Part shown: positions 1 through 10,577 of the stretch, piece by piece
Position numbering within the stretch: position 1 is the stretch's first letter
How the letters are laid out: every line of letters starts with the position of its first letter
Assembly: GCA_963422465.1 (NCBI GenBank)
Contig: OY730172.1
Location: 4,588,001 to 4,652,000 of the forward strand
Source: Lichina pygmaea
Taxonomy: Eukaryota; Ascomycota; Lichinomycetes; Lichinales; Lichinaceae
Reading direction: 5' to 3'
Length of the DNA stretch: 64,000 nucleotides
The notes under the pieces: model-generated
The model's database searches: none
Seen by the model: the letters and a program-made list of their open reading frames with translations, nothing else
Told to the model about the DNA's origin: nothing
Position numbers and translations under genes: made by a program

Positions 1-927
1 AATCTCATCACCCTGCAACTTCCTGGGCCGGTGACCCACCTATGGCTACCCTGTTCTCAATTCCTCTTGGTACGATGATATCTGCGTCGTCAGCATGGAT
101 CAGGGTATGACTGATAGACCCCCCCTACCGGCATTTTTCCTTTGGGGATCCACATATCGTTCGAAGTTGGGCTTCACAAATGTGAACCACTGCTTGATGA
201 CGCCCTCGATATCTCTTCCTCGATGCTTCACATCACGCAAGACTAGCCTCCCATGACTTTCATCAGCGTCCCCTTGTGCATTTCACCAGCGGAAGATGTT
301 TACCCCGCCTCGCCAGACAAGTATCTGCATCCGCCTCGGCGAAAATCTGTGCTGGTCAATCTCAGAACACAAGCTGCAAGGTAGTAGTACGGCACTACCT
401 TGATGTCCAGCAGCTCTTTAACCCTGTGATCATAGAGCGCGAAGATGCCCTCGAGAATCAGAACCCGCACGGAATATATAGGAGATGTCTTTGGTAGTCG
501 TTGATGCTCCTTGAAGGAATATATAGGTACTTCAGTTCTCTTCCTGAGCCGCTCAACCATCAGACACCGCCCGTTGCCGGAAACACCGAGTGTGCAGACC
601 CTTGCTTGATGTCCAGCAGTTTCTCCACGAGTAGATCAAAATCAACGGCATCAGGAGAATCGAAATCGTATTCATTTCGAAATGCAGCTGCCGATTCATC
701 TGGCAACAGCGACTTGTAGAACGAGTCCTGCGAGCGTAGTTGAGCTACTCTGCGCCAGGGATACAGAACCAAGCTGATAAACGGACCATCGAGAGAATCG
801 CGACCCAAGGTCGATCGAGGGCGCCCACGATCTCTACAGCCAAGGAGGTCTTGCCGGAGCCAGAGCTGCCGGCAATACCGATGATGCTGACATCTTGCCA
901 TGGAGGAGAGTAGACATATCTTTGCAT
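1..927 (-). CDS. URK1: Uridine kinase (5' part; gene continues beyond the window)
   Basis: Phosphorylates uridine and cytidine to UMP and CMP in the cytosolic pyrimidine salvage pathway. Six exons join in phase: 927-787, 727-600, 543-399, 346-304, 242-129 and 81-40; an intron then begins at 39 and leaves the window. The first exon holds the P-loop GIAGSSGSGKTS. Later exons give FRNEYDFDSPDA, LILEGIFALYD, EADADTCLARR, RGRDIEGVIKQWFTFVKPNF and DIIVPRGIENRVAI, all hallmarks of the uridine kinase family. The ATG at 927 directly precedes conserved sequence. Family members usually have some N-terminal residues before it, and an acceptor-like TGATCAG lies just upstream, so a further 5' exon between 930 and 1300 is possible. 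The divergent neighbour is GID8. Identity is firm; exact 5' end less so. Confidence 0.9.
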
Positions 928-1329
928 TGTTCCTGATCAGAACACAAAGATACCTGAATCCTCTAACGTGAATTACACTCGTGCACGATCCTCATCATCA
1001 CAATAACAGATCATCACATTGTGACGGCTCTCACAGGTCAGTACGTATCTTCCGGAACGTGCCGGTAAGTTACGTACTCGGACTTGAGCGACGGCAATTG
1101 CCGCCGTACGGTACCGTACCGCCACAAATACGGAAGGAAGAGGTTTGTTCCCATCTTCCCTCCCACAAACTCTGGCGGAAAGACTCCATCCTTCCGTCCC
1201 TTCCCTTCCCTCATCGCCTTTGTTCACGTCCTTGAGGATGCATCAACTGTGTATAAGTACAGTAGATGCCTGAGAGAGGATGCTCGGCTCTGAGATCGGC
1301 TTCGAGAGAGTCATCGAGTCGCAAGCATC

Positions 1330-2554
1330 ATGGTAGGTGCATCTATCCACATGCTTGTGGCATCGGGCTGACAGCCAAAGAGACCTCTACAACATCGACG
1401 GCCACTCCGGTAAGGCTGTCGTTCGAGCGGCGGATGGAGGAGGTGAAGCCCTTGAAGAGGTGAGTATTGCACCTTCGACGCCTCCGTCCCCAATTGCCGC
1501 ACGTGATGTATCCACACAAGTAGGGAATCTCTCTGAAACTTCACTGAAGAGCTTGAATTACTTATTTACTCTCTGACGCACCTGGCATTTCCAAAACCTC
1601 CCACACGCGCACGCTTGTCCGAGTTGCGTCATCTGGCTAACCGTCGCTTTCGACTCGAACAGCGAGATCAATTTCGTCGTCATGGATTATCTGGTGAGCG
1701 AAGGCTACCCGGCCGCCGCAAAGAAGTTTGCTGCCGAAGCGGGAATCCAGGCGACGGGGGACAGCTTCGCCATCAGGACGCGGGTCGAGATCAAGAACGC
1801 CATCCATCGTGGGGACATCCAGACTGCGATAGATAAGATCAATTACGTCGGCTATCAGGTCAGTCAAGTCGAGTTAGTCTCGCCCCTGCGTCAGTCACAA
1901 GGTTTTCTATGATTAGAGTCTACTCATGCACCACGCATACACCCCTAAACGGGTGGTGATGATTCAAAGTCGAGCTTCAGTCCTCCGTATGAGAAATGCC
2001 GTCTCGTCCTGGCCCTGAACCCATCCATCCCTCACGGTGACGAAATTGACACTGTTCAGATCCTAGAGAAGGACCCGTCTCTACATTTTGCCCTCCTACG
2101 GCTGCAGCTCGTCGAGCTGATCCGCACGTGCACCGCTTCTCCAGATGGAGACATTGGCCCTGCTCTCGACTTTGCTTCCAACGTATTGGCGCCTCGAGCT
2201 CCTACGAGCCCGGCCTATCTCGAAGAGTTGGAGTGTACGATGGCTCTTCTGATCTTCCCGCATGACGATCTGACACCGCCGCTGGCGGCCCTGCTGGATC
2301 CGGCACTTCGACAGCTGGTCGCCAACCGAGTGAACGAGGCGGTACTCGTCGACCAGGGCTCGAAGCGGGACGCCCACCTACGAAGTCTGATTCGACTGCG
2401 CTCCTGGTCCGAAGATCTGGTGAGAAAGGCCAAGCGCGATATTCCCGAGACCCTCGGCATCGGCCTGGACCTCGAAGAAGAAGAGGCGAGCGCCGAGGGG
2501 CATGACGTCGTCATGCGGGATCACGAACACGGTGACGACACCGAATCGTTATGA
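1330..2554 (+). CDS. GID8: GID8, LisH/CTLH/CRA subunit of the GID/CTLH E3 ubiquitin ligase
   Basis: Scaffold subunit of the GID/CTLH ubiquitin ligase, which in yeast degrades gluconeogenic enzymes when glucose returns. Exons 1330-1336, 1375-1459, 1663-1858 and 2060-2554 join in phase to 260 residues, normal for the family. LisH lies near residues 33-60 (EINFVVMDYLVSEGYPAAAK). CTLH and CRA follow; PSLHFALLRLQLVELIRTC and LEELECTMALLIF are strongly conserved. The C-terminus is acidic and His/Asp-rich. The first exon is only seven coding bases and was chosen because ATGGTAG followed by a gtgcat donor and an acag acceptor restores frame; this is the weakest part of the model. The gene is divergent from URK1. 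Confidence 0.9.
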
Positions 2555-3013
2555 AAATGAAGGCCAGAGGCTTACGGAAGACATGGCTTTGGCGTTTGAC
2601 TCGGCGGGACGACTGTACTTCGGGGGATTGTAGAAGAAAGGCACGGATGGACGCCGAAGATGCGTACGACGGGGACAAGCATGTCTTTGGCCTTTTGCGA
2701 CCGGAGTGGCGCGAATCTCGGAGGAGCGTGACTAGACTGTCGAAGCCTCGGGGCGAAAAGCTCTGGCATGATTCTGCTAGACATTCTTACGTTTGTGATT
2801 GGTAGTTAATAAGTTAGCCTGTTTCATCGAGATTACAACCAATGCCTGCTGGCTTGTGTCAAGAATTGATCATAGAGCGGTGATCAGTATCGGGGAATCG
2901 AGCTGATGGATCCAGCCATTGCATGACCGGCATACCAGGACGGACGTGTGGTACGTAGGTAATACGTACGTACGTACAGGCCCAAAAAATCGTAAAAAAG
3001 GAGAAATGTTGAG

Positions 3014-3193
3014 TGGACGATGCGGGATTCGAACCCGCGCCCCCCTTTTCAGACCCCGGACAAGCCGGCTGCCTGAGTGCCCAGGTATCCACTGCCATAT
3101 TCGCATGGGACACTAACTTGGTCCGCACCCATGAATATTCAGACTGGCTACCGAGACCCCCACGAGTGCCCTTAACCCCTAGGCCAATCGTCC
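3014..3193 (-). tRNA. tRNA-like gene with a long internal insert, anticodon unassigned
   Basis: Read on the minus strand, the 5' end GGACGAT pairs perfectly with the 3' end ATCGTCC, followed by a discriminator A. A perfect T-arm is present (GCGGG, TTCGAAT, CCCGC), and a D-arm-like TGGCCTAGGGGTTAAGGGC follows the acceptor stem. The total of 180 nt leaves about 90-100 nt of insert. The insert contains a near-perfect hairpin: ATATTCATGGG against CCCATGCGAATAT, plus-strand positions 3128-3138 and 3097-3109. I could not fit a canonical anticodon stem, so amino-acid identity is open. The D-arm resembles Leu/Ser tRNAs. It may be an intron-containing tRNA or a pseudogene. Confidence 0.55.
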
Positions 3194-3484
3194 TGAAATA
3201 CAAACCGACAGGAAAGAATATATAAAGATTTAGGCCCCCCCACAACGTCACATGCTAAATGTACATACGTAGATTCCTTGATATCGCCACACGTTACTCT
3301 TATTACGTAATCCGCGAGGTCTCCACCCCTCGCGGGATCCCTAGGCGAATAGATCTTCCGCTCTCCGAAGACGCGGGCAACGTCATGTCGCACTTCTTGG
3401 AGACACTGCAATTCATTAGAGCTTCTCAGTGAAGCCGGGAGACAGTCAAACAGTCTTGGCAAATCTCGACGAGCTAGAAGCAAA

Positions 3485-5892
3485 ATGCCAAAGCCCCCTA
3501 AGCAGGGGCCTCCAAAGGGCTTCTCCGACCCCAGTTGCGTTCCAGTCAGTGAGTCCATTCCTTTGGACGAACGGTGCAGTAGAACGACGGTCCAGCTAAC
3601 AACTACCGGTACCCAGACGATCCTCGATTTGCTCGCATCTACACCGATCCCCGATTTCGGCTACCCAGCAAGAAAAATAGCCATGTCACGATCGATAAGC
3701 GTTTCTCGCGCATGCTGCGAGATGATGACTTTTCTCGGAAGGCCAGCGTCGACAGATACGGTCGAAAGATTCCCAAATCGAGAGGGAGAGAGGAGCTGAA
3801 GCGCTTTTACCGTCTCGAGGAAAGCGAAGAGGGCCTGGATGACGAGGCACATGCCTCGCACGTGCATGCTTCAACCAGCAAGAGCCTTGACGGTTCTAGG
3901 AGAGGAGTTTTCGCAAACGAAAGGAAATATGATCCCGCAAGAGACGGCGGCTTTACGTCTTCCGAGGATGGCTCATCCGCCGAAGAAGATGAAGACGAAG
4001 GGGACGAAGAGGAAGACAAAGCCGAGGGAGTGGCTGCTGTTGATGACGGCGCACGAGAGCACCCTGACATTCACGTCGAAGAAGCCACAGAAGTGCCCAT
4101 GGGGGAAGTGTCGCCACGCATTGCGGTCGTGAACCTGGACTGGGACAATGTACGAGCCGCAGATTTGATGGCCGTCTTCTCCAGCTTCTGCCCGTCGAGC
4201 GGTCGGGTAGAGCGAGTGACGATATATCCAAGCGAGTTTGGCAAAGAGCGGTTGGCCCGCGAGGATATCGAGGGGCCCGCCTCAGACGTGTTTGCCAGGA
4301 GGAACAAGAGAGAGCCTGATGGTCTTATCGGCCATGATCCTGCGGACGAGGACGAGGACGAGGAAGTAGTCGAGAAGACCATCAGAAAGTCCTTGCTGCA
4401 AGAAGATAAGGGTGAAGAGGTTGACCACGCCAAGTTGCGGCGATATCAGCTGGAGCGGCTCCGCTATTACTACGCCGTGCTCGAGATATCTTCTGTTGAG
4501 ACGGCCAAGGCCCTCTACGAAGCTACCGACGGGACGGAATACCTGACGACAGCGAACTTTTTTGATTTGCGTTTCGTTCCGGACGACGTCTCCTTTGAGG
4601 ACGACCGGCCTCACGACCAATGTGACGCTATACCCGACGGCTACAAGCCGAACACTTTCGTGACCGACGCCCTGCAACATTCCAAGGTCAAGCTAACGTG
4701 GGACGCCGAGGACAATGTGCGAAAGGAGGTGGTGCGCAAGGCTTTCAGCGGCAGCAGACGGGATATCGAGGACAACGATCTCAAGGCCTATCTCGCAAGC
4801 GACAGATCAGAGGACGAAGACGAGCTGCCGGATGGAGTGGACAAGGATGCCGGTCGTGCCGCCGGAGGGACCGAGAGGTCCAAGAAGGAGAGGGAAAGGG
4901 AAAGGGTAAGGGTCGCTTTGGGTCTCGACGACGACTCGCGGCGGATTCGCAGCAAAACCAAGGACGTTGCTGTGGGAGGAATGGAGATCACATTCACATC
5001 GGGGCTATCAGGTGCCCGAAATGACGATGAAGAACACGACAGCGACGATCATGAGGAGACGACGATCGAGAAGTACAAGCGGAAGGAAAAGGAGCGCAAG
5101 CAGAGACGAAAGGAGACGACCGCGTCGGCTCGTGACGCGCCAGACGAGGGTGAAGCCAGAGGAGACATGGGCTTCGACGACCCCTTCTTTACGTCCGCAC
5201 CGGACGACCCTGATCTCGCGAGGCCCGCCACGTCCAAGGGCAAGGACAAGCAGCGGCGTGTCAAAGACAACGGAGACGACGAGGCCGTCGACCCTCGTAA
5301 GCGGGCCGAGCTTGAACTGCTCATGATCGACGACGATGACAACGCCAATGCACAGCATGATCGAGGGGACGACGCCCCTCGGAACGTCAGCCACTTCAAC
5401 ATCGAGGACGTTGTGCGGGCGGAGAAGGAAGCTCGTCGGAAGAAGCCTCGAAAGAAGTTGAGCAAGAAGCAGCAAGCGGCCCTGGCGCACCAGCAGGAAG
5501 GCTTCGTCATGGACGCGCAAGATACGCGTTTTGCGGCCCTGCACGAACGGCCGGAGTACGCCATCGACCCGACCAATCCTCGATACCGAGACACGCAAGC
5601 GATGCGAGCCCTTCTGGAAGAAGGCAGGGCGAGGCGGAGACGGAGACGAGACGAGGGCTCTGATGACGCCGGCCACGACGACGACCCCGGCACGCAGACG
5701 CGCAAGCAAAAGAAGCACAAGAGTAGAGATGCACCGTCGCAACGGACGGAGCCTCTCGAACCTCGCGACGAAAGAGCGGCCCTCGACGCTCAAACCGCGC
5801 TCCCGAAAAGCCGCCGTGCAGGTGACAACAGCGTCGATGAGATTCAACGGCTCGTCCAGCGAGTCAAGCAGAAGAGCGGGCGCTCCAGATAG
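3485..5892 (+). CDS. ESF1: ESF1, nucleolar pre-rRNA processing factor (NUC153 family)
   Basis: ESF1 acts in the nucleolus in early 18S rRNA processing within the small-subunit processome. Two exons, 3485-3548 and 3617-5892, join in phase to 779 residues. The splice restores DPRFARIYTDPRFRLPSK followed by HVTIDKRFSRMLRDD, the diagnostic N-terminus. Acidic and lysine-rich low-complexity segments follow, as is usual for the family. The C-terminal NUC153 motif FAALHERPEYAIDPTNPRY is intact at about residues 690-710. The start ATG is preceded by AAA. Length is slightly above yeast Esf1 because of charged linkers. No defects seen. Confidence 0.93.
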
Positions 5893-6477
5893 GACAGTCA
5901 AAGCGTTAGGCGGTGAATTGATTGGATGTACTACCTTCGTACCGTCACTACCACTACCGCCGCAACAAGGCACGTTCGAAGCTGACGTACAGTGCCACGA
6001 CACAAGAATGTATGGGCCGCATACGAAATGGACTTTGGGTACGTCCATCTGGTGATTAGTACTACGACGTCAGTATCGCGAAGAGATGTTGATGTCGTCA
6101 CGTTACTTGCGACCATTGCGACCAATGTTGGGATTTCAACACTGCCGAGGTCCAATCTCGGGAAGGACTACGGCGGGCTGCAGAGCAGGGACCGAACAGG
6201 TGTTGAATTCGTGTATATAGCAAGTTCTTCTTCCTAGAGAAATTGATAACGGCTCTTCCCTGCCTCCCAGCTCCAACAACCAACAGCATGTAGGGGGGGT
6301 ACCCCCGTACACAGACTTGCGTTGTGAAACTGTAGCTCTACGAGGCAGCCGCGGGAGCAGACTACCGTAACGTGCATAGATGAAGTCGGCATGCACCCGG
6401 GAGGATGGACCACGGTTCTGGATACATACGGCAAGCTCGTGCAGCTTCGTCGACTGGCATGGACTCCGACTGTTCAG

Positions 6478-6646
6478 TGGCATCACAGGAAGAATGAAGC
6501 TATCCGGTGGCATCGCAGAAACGATCAAAGCTGTTCAAATGGCATCACGGAGAGGACAAAAGCTATTCGATAGCATCACAGAAAGATCAAAGCTGTCCGG
6601 TGGCATCGCAGGAAGAGGCAACAGAAGAAAGAATGAGGCTGTTCAT
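6478..6646. repeat. Degenerate ~31-bp tandem repeat, about five units
   Basis: Units begin at 6478, 6508, 6540, 6571 and 6601. Each opens with TGGCATCRCAG or a close variant and contains RATCAAAGCT-like sequence before TRTCCGG or TRTTC. Units 1-4 are 30-32 bp; the fifth is diverged and longer. A partial unit may precede at 6455. Because the period is not a multiple of three, the array is unlikely to encode a repeat protein. Confidence 0.75.
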
Positions 6647-8204
6647 ATAATATCAGACTTGATCGCATGAAGTCATTCCATGCTACTGTGTGTTATTACT
6701 GTGCGAGGCTGTAGACTGAGTGCTCACTCATCGTTGCTGCTGGAGCTAAAAGGCGATGGCCTGCTCTGAGCGGGGAGAAGATGATGATCATTGACGCCCT
6801 CTCGGACCCGAGGGCTACGGTATATGGCCCCCTATCTAGCTGACTAACACTAGTACTACTGACTAAGCCAGGCTCAGCCCTGGCCCTGCGGCCGCAACAG
6901 TTGCCCATCGTCACTACTGACTTGCCTAGTTGTAATCATCCCCCTCCCTCTCCAAAAAAAAAAAAAGTCAGGCTATAGTACTGTATGTGCAGCACACCAG
7001 CTCCAACCATCCCATCTTTTGCAAGCTGTAAGTACTCCGTACTACGTATATTCTTCATTACTTGTAGCCTCTTTTTTTTTTAAAATTCTTTCTTTTGCAA
7101 GATGACACTGTTCACCGCTGGTGGACTTGATGTCGAGATGCCACTTTCATCATCATCATCACCATTATTATCATCATTGTTATCATCATTGCTATCATGA
7201 TGGGGCGCTGTGGCCGGCCTGGCTGAGCTGGACATGGCTGGACATGGCTGGACAGGACTTGACTGAACCGAGCGAGGCTTCGTCAAGCCCCCCCGTGACG
7301 TTTGACCTTCGAACACCGAAGAAGCAAGGGGGGGAACAGGGCTTTCGGAGATGATTACTGAAACGTCGCACTCGCGGCTGACCGATGACTGGCTCTCTCG
7401 ACGACTAGCTCTTACAGACGCTGACTGGCTTCTACTACCTACTTCCGTACTAGGTAGTGCGACCTGAGACGCGAGGACACATGACTTCGCGTCCTCGGCC
7501 GAAACGTGCATCGCGTATTCGACGCCACCGACGCGGGTGGGTGTGAGTCATAGCACGCCTTTTGACTCTGCGGGGTTTCCTGCCCCGCAATGCCGACGAC
7601 GGCGACGACGACGGCGATGACCCCCGAGACAACGGAGAACTAAGAAGCGGCAGGCAACGTCTGCGTCCAGACTGCGGCAAAGGTTATGGTGTGGACGGAA
7701 GCCACCACATGACAACCGGAAAACTACGGAAGTACTCGTATGACTGTTGGACAAAGCCAGTTGGAAGCCTCGCCCTGCCGTACAACATGCTCTTCTGTCC
7801 AGGTCGTGTCCACCTACGTACTGTATGTACATGAGAGACGATCCGGCCTGCAAAGAGACACGACCAAGGCTCTGTTCCGACCACGTCAACGGTAGACGAC
7901 GGCGGCTGGCCCGTTCGGCGGAGTTCTGATGGGTTGCTACGAGCACCGCCGTTGATTGGTGATCCGCGCGAGAGGGAAGAAGGGGGACGAGCAGCAGGAG
8001 CAGGAGCAGGAGCGAGAGGGAGATGAAACACGGCATATTGGCCCCCCTTGGATGGGGGGAAATGGAGACGAGGCGAGCAAAGGCGCAGCTGAGGGCAGGG
8101 ATCTTGGTTGCCGTCAGGCTGCAGAAGAGACTTCGGCTGGGGTGGGTGGAATGGCTCTGCTGTGGACCGGTTCCAGCGGGACCTTGTGAGGGACCGCCGA
8201 TGTG

Positions 8205-8212
8205 TATATAAA
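8205..8212 (+). promoter_or_regulatory. TATA box for the VOC-family gene
   Basis: A perfect TATATAAA lies 350 bp upstream of the VOC gene ATG and about 60 bp before a pyrimidine/CA-rich stretch suited to transcription starts. A long 5' UTR, perhaps with an intron, would separate it from the start codon. No other TATA-like element is obvious in this spacer. Confidence 0.45.
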
Positions 8213-8562
8213 TGCCCCCGTTCCCGAATGCAATCCACCCAGTCCGGTCCAAGTCGATCCGATCGCATCCAGTCCGTTCAACAGGCAGACATCTTCCGTA
8301 CTGCTACCTGAGAGACCACCACCGACCAGGCATCGATAAGCATAACAACGAACAGTGAGTGAGGAGATGCGTGTTGAGAGATGTGACGTGACCTGTTGTT
8401 GACATCCCAACCCTCCTTCGATGTTCTTTCCCCGTTCGCGCGCCTTGGGGTGCTTGCGACACGGCCAGCGGCATGGATGGCGCGCACGTCCTGAGCTGAT
8501 ATCAAGGACAAGAAAGACTAGGACGACAGGAAAGAAAAGAAAGACAGGAAGGAAAGGATAAA

Positions 8563-9027
8563 ATGTCTTCCGACGGCTCGCACCGCCCGCTCGCGACAGG
8601 CACGCCCATGTGGACCGACATCCCGGTCATCGACCTGGGCCGGGCGAAGAGGTTCTACGAGACCATCTTCGGCTGGACATTCCCTCGCTTCCCGACTGAC
8701 GAGAAGGCCTTGGCTGAGGCGGAGGGGCTCATGTTCGAGGTGCCGGACGAGCGCATCACGAAGCTGGGCATCGCCGGCAACTTCACGCGGGTCGAGCCCG
8801 ACCGGCTGCGGCTCGAGCGCGGCAAGGTGGCGACGACGAGCCTGTACATGCAGGTCGACGACGTCGACGACGTGCTCGCCAAGATCGAGGGTGCCGGCGG
8901 CAGGCGCCTCGGCGCCAAGGAACACCCTCCCGGCGACAGCGGCTGGATGGTGCGCTTCGAGGATCCGGAGGGGAACGTCCACGGCCTCTACAGCCCGGGC
9001 GGCGGGTCGGCCAAGGACGAGGCTTAG
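8563..9027 (+). CDS. VOC-superfamily (glyoxalase/bleomycin-resistance-like) protein
   Basis: A single-exon protein of 154 residues forming one VOC unit with two beta-alpha-beta-beta-beta modules. The first is MWTDIPVIDLGRAKRFYETIFGW; the second runs from YMQVDDVDDVLAKIEGAGG to GWMVRFEDPEGNVHGLYSP. The closing E-D-P-E-G-N motif is the classic VOC end, where a metal-binding Glu often sits. The substrate cannot be predicted; relatives include glyoxalase-like enzymes and antibiotic-binding proteins. The sequence is very GC-rich and resembles short bacterial-type VOC proteins, unlike its intron-containing neighbours. The start ATG follows AT-rich leader sequence. A cytosolic location is inferred from the lack of a signal. 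Confidence 0.85.
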   Translation: MSSDGSHRPLATGTPMWTDIPVIDLGRAKRFYETIFGWTFPRFPTDEKALAEAEGLMFEVPDERITKLGIAGNFTRVEPDRLRLERGKVATTSLYMQVDDVDDVLAKIEGAGGRRLGAKEHPPGDSGWMVRFEDPEGNVHGLYSPGGGSAKDEA

Positions 9028-10577
9028 CATCAGTCTTGGCCTTGCAGCGCAGACAGCCTCGCGCATGTGTGGGTTGCGACGGTGGTGGCGGCGTCTCTGA
9101 CGAGGTCTTCGTGAAAGGAGAACGGTCCCCCGGGAGGATGAGCGAGAGGGCCAGCGGAAGCATTCCGTTGATTCCACTTGACTCCGATGTTGGAAACCAA
9201 GGGAGAAAGTAGCTCATGTCTTTCTGCGTCGCCGTTCGTACAGGGGGAAGAAACTGAAACGTTCGTTTGCCCATCTCGGTTCCTGAATTCTCGCAGATCC
9301 AATTGAACACTAGCCATGCCGTTTGGCGCCATGTCTGGGATCCTGTAGCTGCTGATGAAGAAAGCTGTGGTCGTCGGCCCGCTCTGTGCACAACCGGGTG
9401 GACTGCAGGTAGCGCGGGCGTACTCGACGGCCAGGGTTCCGATGACGCCGTTGTTGCCGGTAGATGTCAAGAACAACGCCGGTAGCACAGCAGCGGGCGT
9501 CGACGGTGTAGAAAGCATACGCAGCTTCGGCGGGGGCTCGCATGGGCTCAGCTGGTGCGGCGTCGACAGCCTAGGTAGTCCGACAGCCAAAGGCAGCAGC
9601 AGCAGGCGCACTTGTGTACCCGCTCGTCCGTCGTGGCCTTCACGACCGTGCTGACAGCGGAGAGAGCGTCAGATATGGCATCATCGATGACGAGGCACGA
9701 TCTCGACTCAGCCGGCACCCGTTCGTGAGCGTCAGCGACGCTACGCATGGTCCCCCGGGCGATCGTACGGACACCTGATGATATCCGGCGAGGAGTGGCT
9801 GCCATGGCACTGCCAACGCTTGCGACGGCAGAAGCCAATGGCGACAGCCACAAAAGCAGCGACGACGAACACATGAGTATGCCGTACCCGACGATGGCGG
9901 AACAGACCGTAGCACCAAAGGCTGTCGTGTTGGCAGCCGCATCGGCGTAGACACCTACCAGATGGAGGTATGCTGGCAGGTATAGCAGTCCTGGCCCAAG
10001 CCTGTCTGGAATTGAGTTGCCGTGTTTCCGTTTCGGCCCAGCTCGAAGCTGCAGTGCGATTGCAGCCACTGGAGGGACTTGCCCGAGATTCCCGGCTAGA
10101 CAAACAAAGGAGAGGGCCGGGACGAAGAGAGCTGGAGTCCAAGACGAATGAACGTGGTAAAGGTGCAAAGGTATGAAAGCGCGGCAATACCGGAGAAGAT
10201 GTTACGATTCGTTAGCGAACATCTTCTTTTATGCTGCAGAAACGGAAAGAAGAGAAGCAGGCACAAAAAGCGGCGTCTCTGAGCAACATCGGCGATGACC
10301 AGCAGTAGATGGTGGTTCGGTTCCCTTTCCCCGCTGACGATGCCGAGAAGGATACGAGTCTCATTTCTGTCAAGGGAAATGTGTTCTCGAGGATGGATGT
10401 GTCCAACGATATCCTGGACCGGATAGCGTAGCCTAGCATGAACTTCGCCAGCGTCGACAAAGGACACTGCTATCCCGCATCGTGAAGTCTGTTGTTTTGG
10501 GTGGAAGTAATGAACAATTTTGTGGCCTGTAAGTGGGGTGCAGCAGCAAGCGCCATGGGAGCGGCATCATGATAGGT
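9028..10577. other. Intergenic region; one weak minus-strand membrane-protein-like frame
   Basis: No confident gene. On the minus strand, a frame at 9548-10168 contains a hydrophobic stretch (AIVGYGILMCSSSLLLWLSP) that could be a membrane segment. The frame has no recognised domain, and I found no convincing exon chain. It may be part of an unannotated multi-exon membrane protein or chance coding in GC-rich DNA. The 3' UTRs of the VOC gene and the NADH dehydrogenase also fall here. Confidence 0.4.

Larger units (their letters stand above)
5893..8562. other. Intergenic region without a supported gene
   Basis: This 2.7 kb holds no ORF with recognisable protein character; the 234-codon minus-strand frame at 7548-8252 covers the downstream promoter and looks like chance. 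It contains the degenerate tandem repeat at 6478-6646, an A-run near 6956-6966, a T-run near 7072-7081, a CAT/TCA-rich stretch near 7150-7200 and a short GCTGGACATG repeat near 7222-7258. The 5' UTR and promoter of the VOC gene occupy the last part. Confidence 0.6.

Noticed and set aside
5008-6048. A 346-codon minus-strand frame opposite ESF1
   Set aside because: It is antisense to the ESF1 C-terminus and composed of Leu/Val/Arg runs mirroring acidic codons.
6950-7210. A-run, T-run and CAT-rich stretch as a retrotransposon tail
   Set aside because: No target-site duplication, RT similarity or adjoining element was seen; they look like simple sequence.
7548-8252. A 234-codon minus-strand frame in the VOC promoter
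   Set aside because: It overlaps the TATA box and leader, has Ser/Leu/Arg-biased low complexity and no domain.
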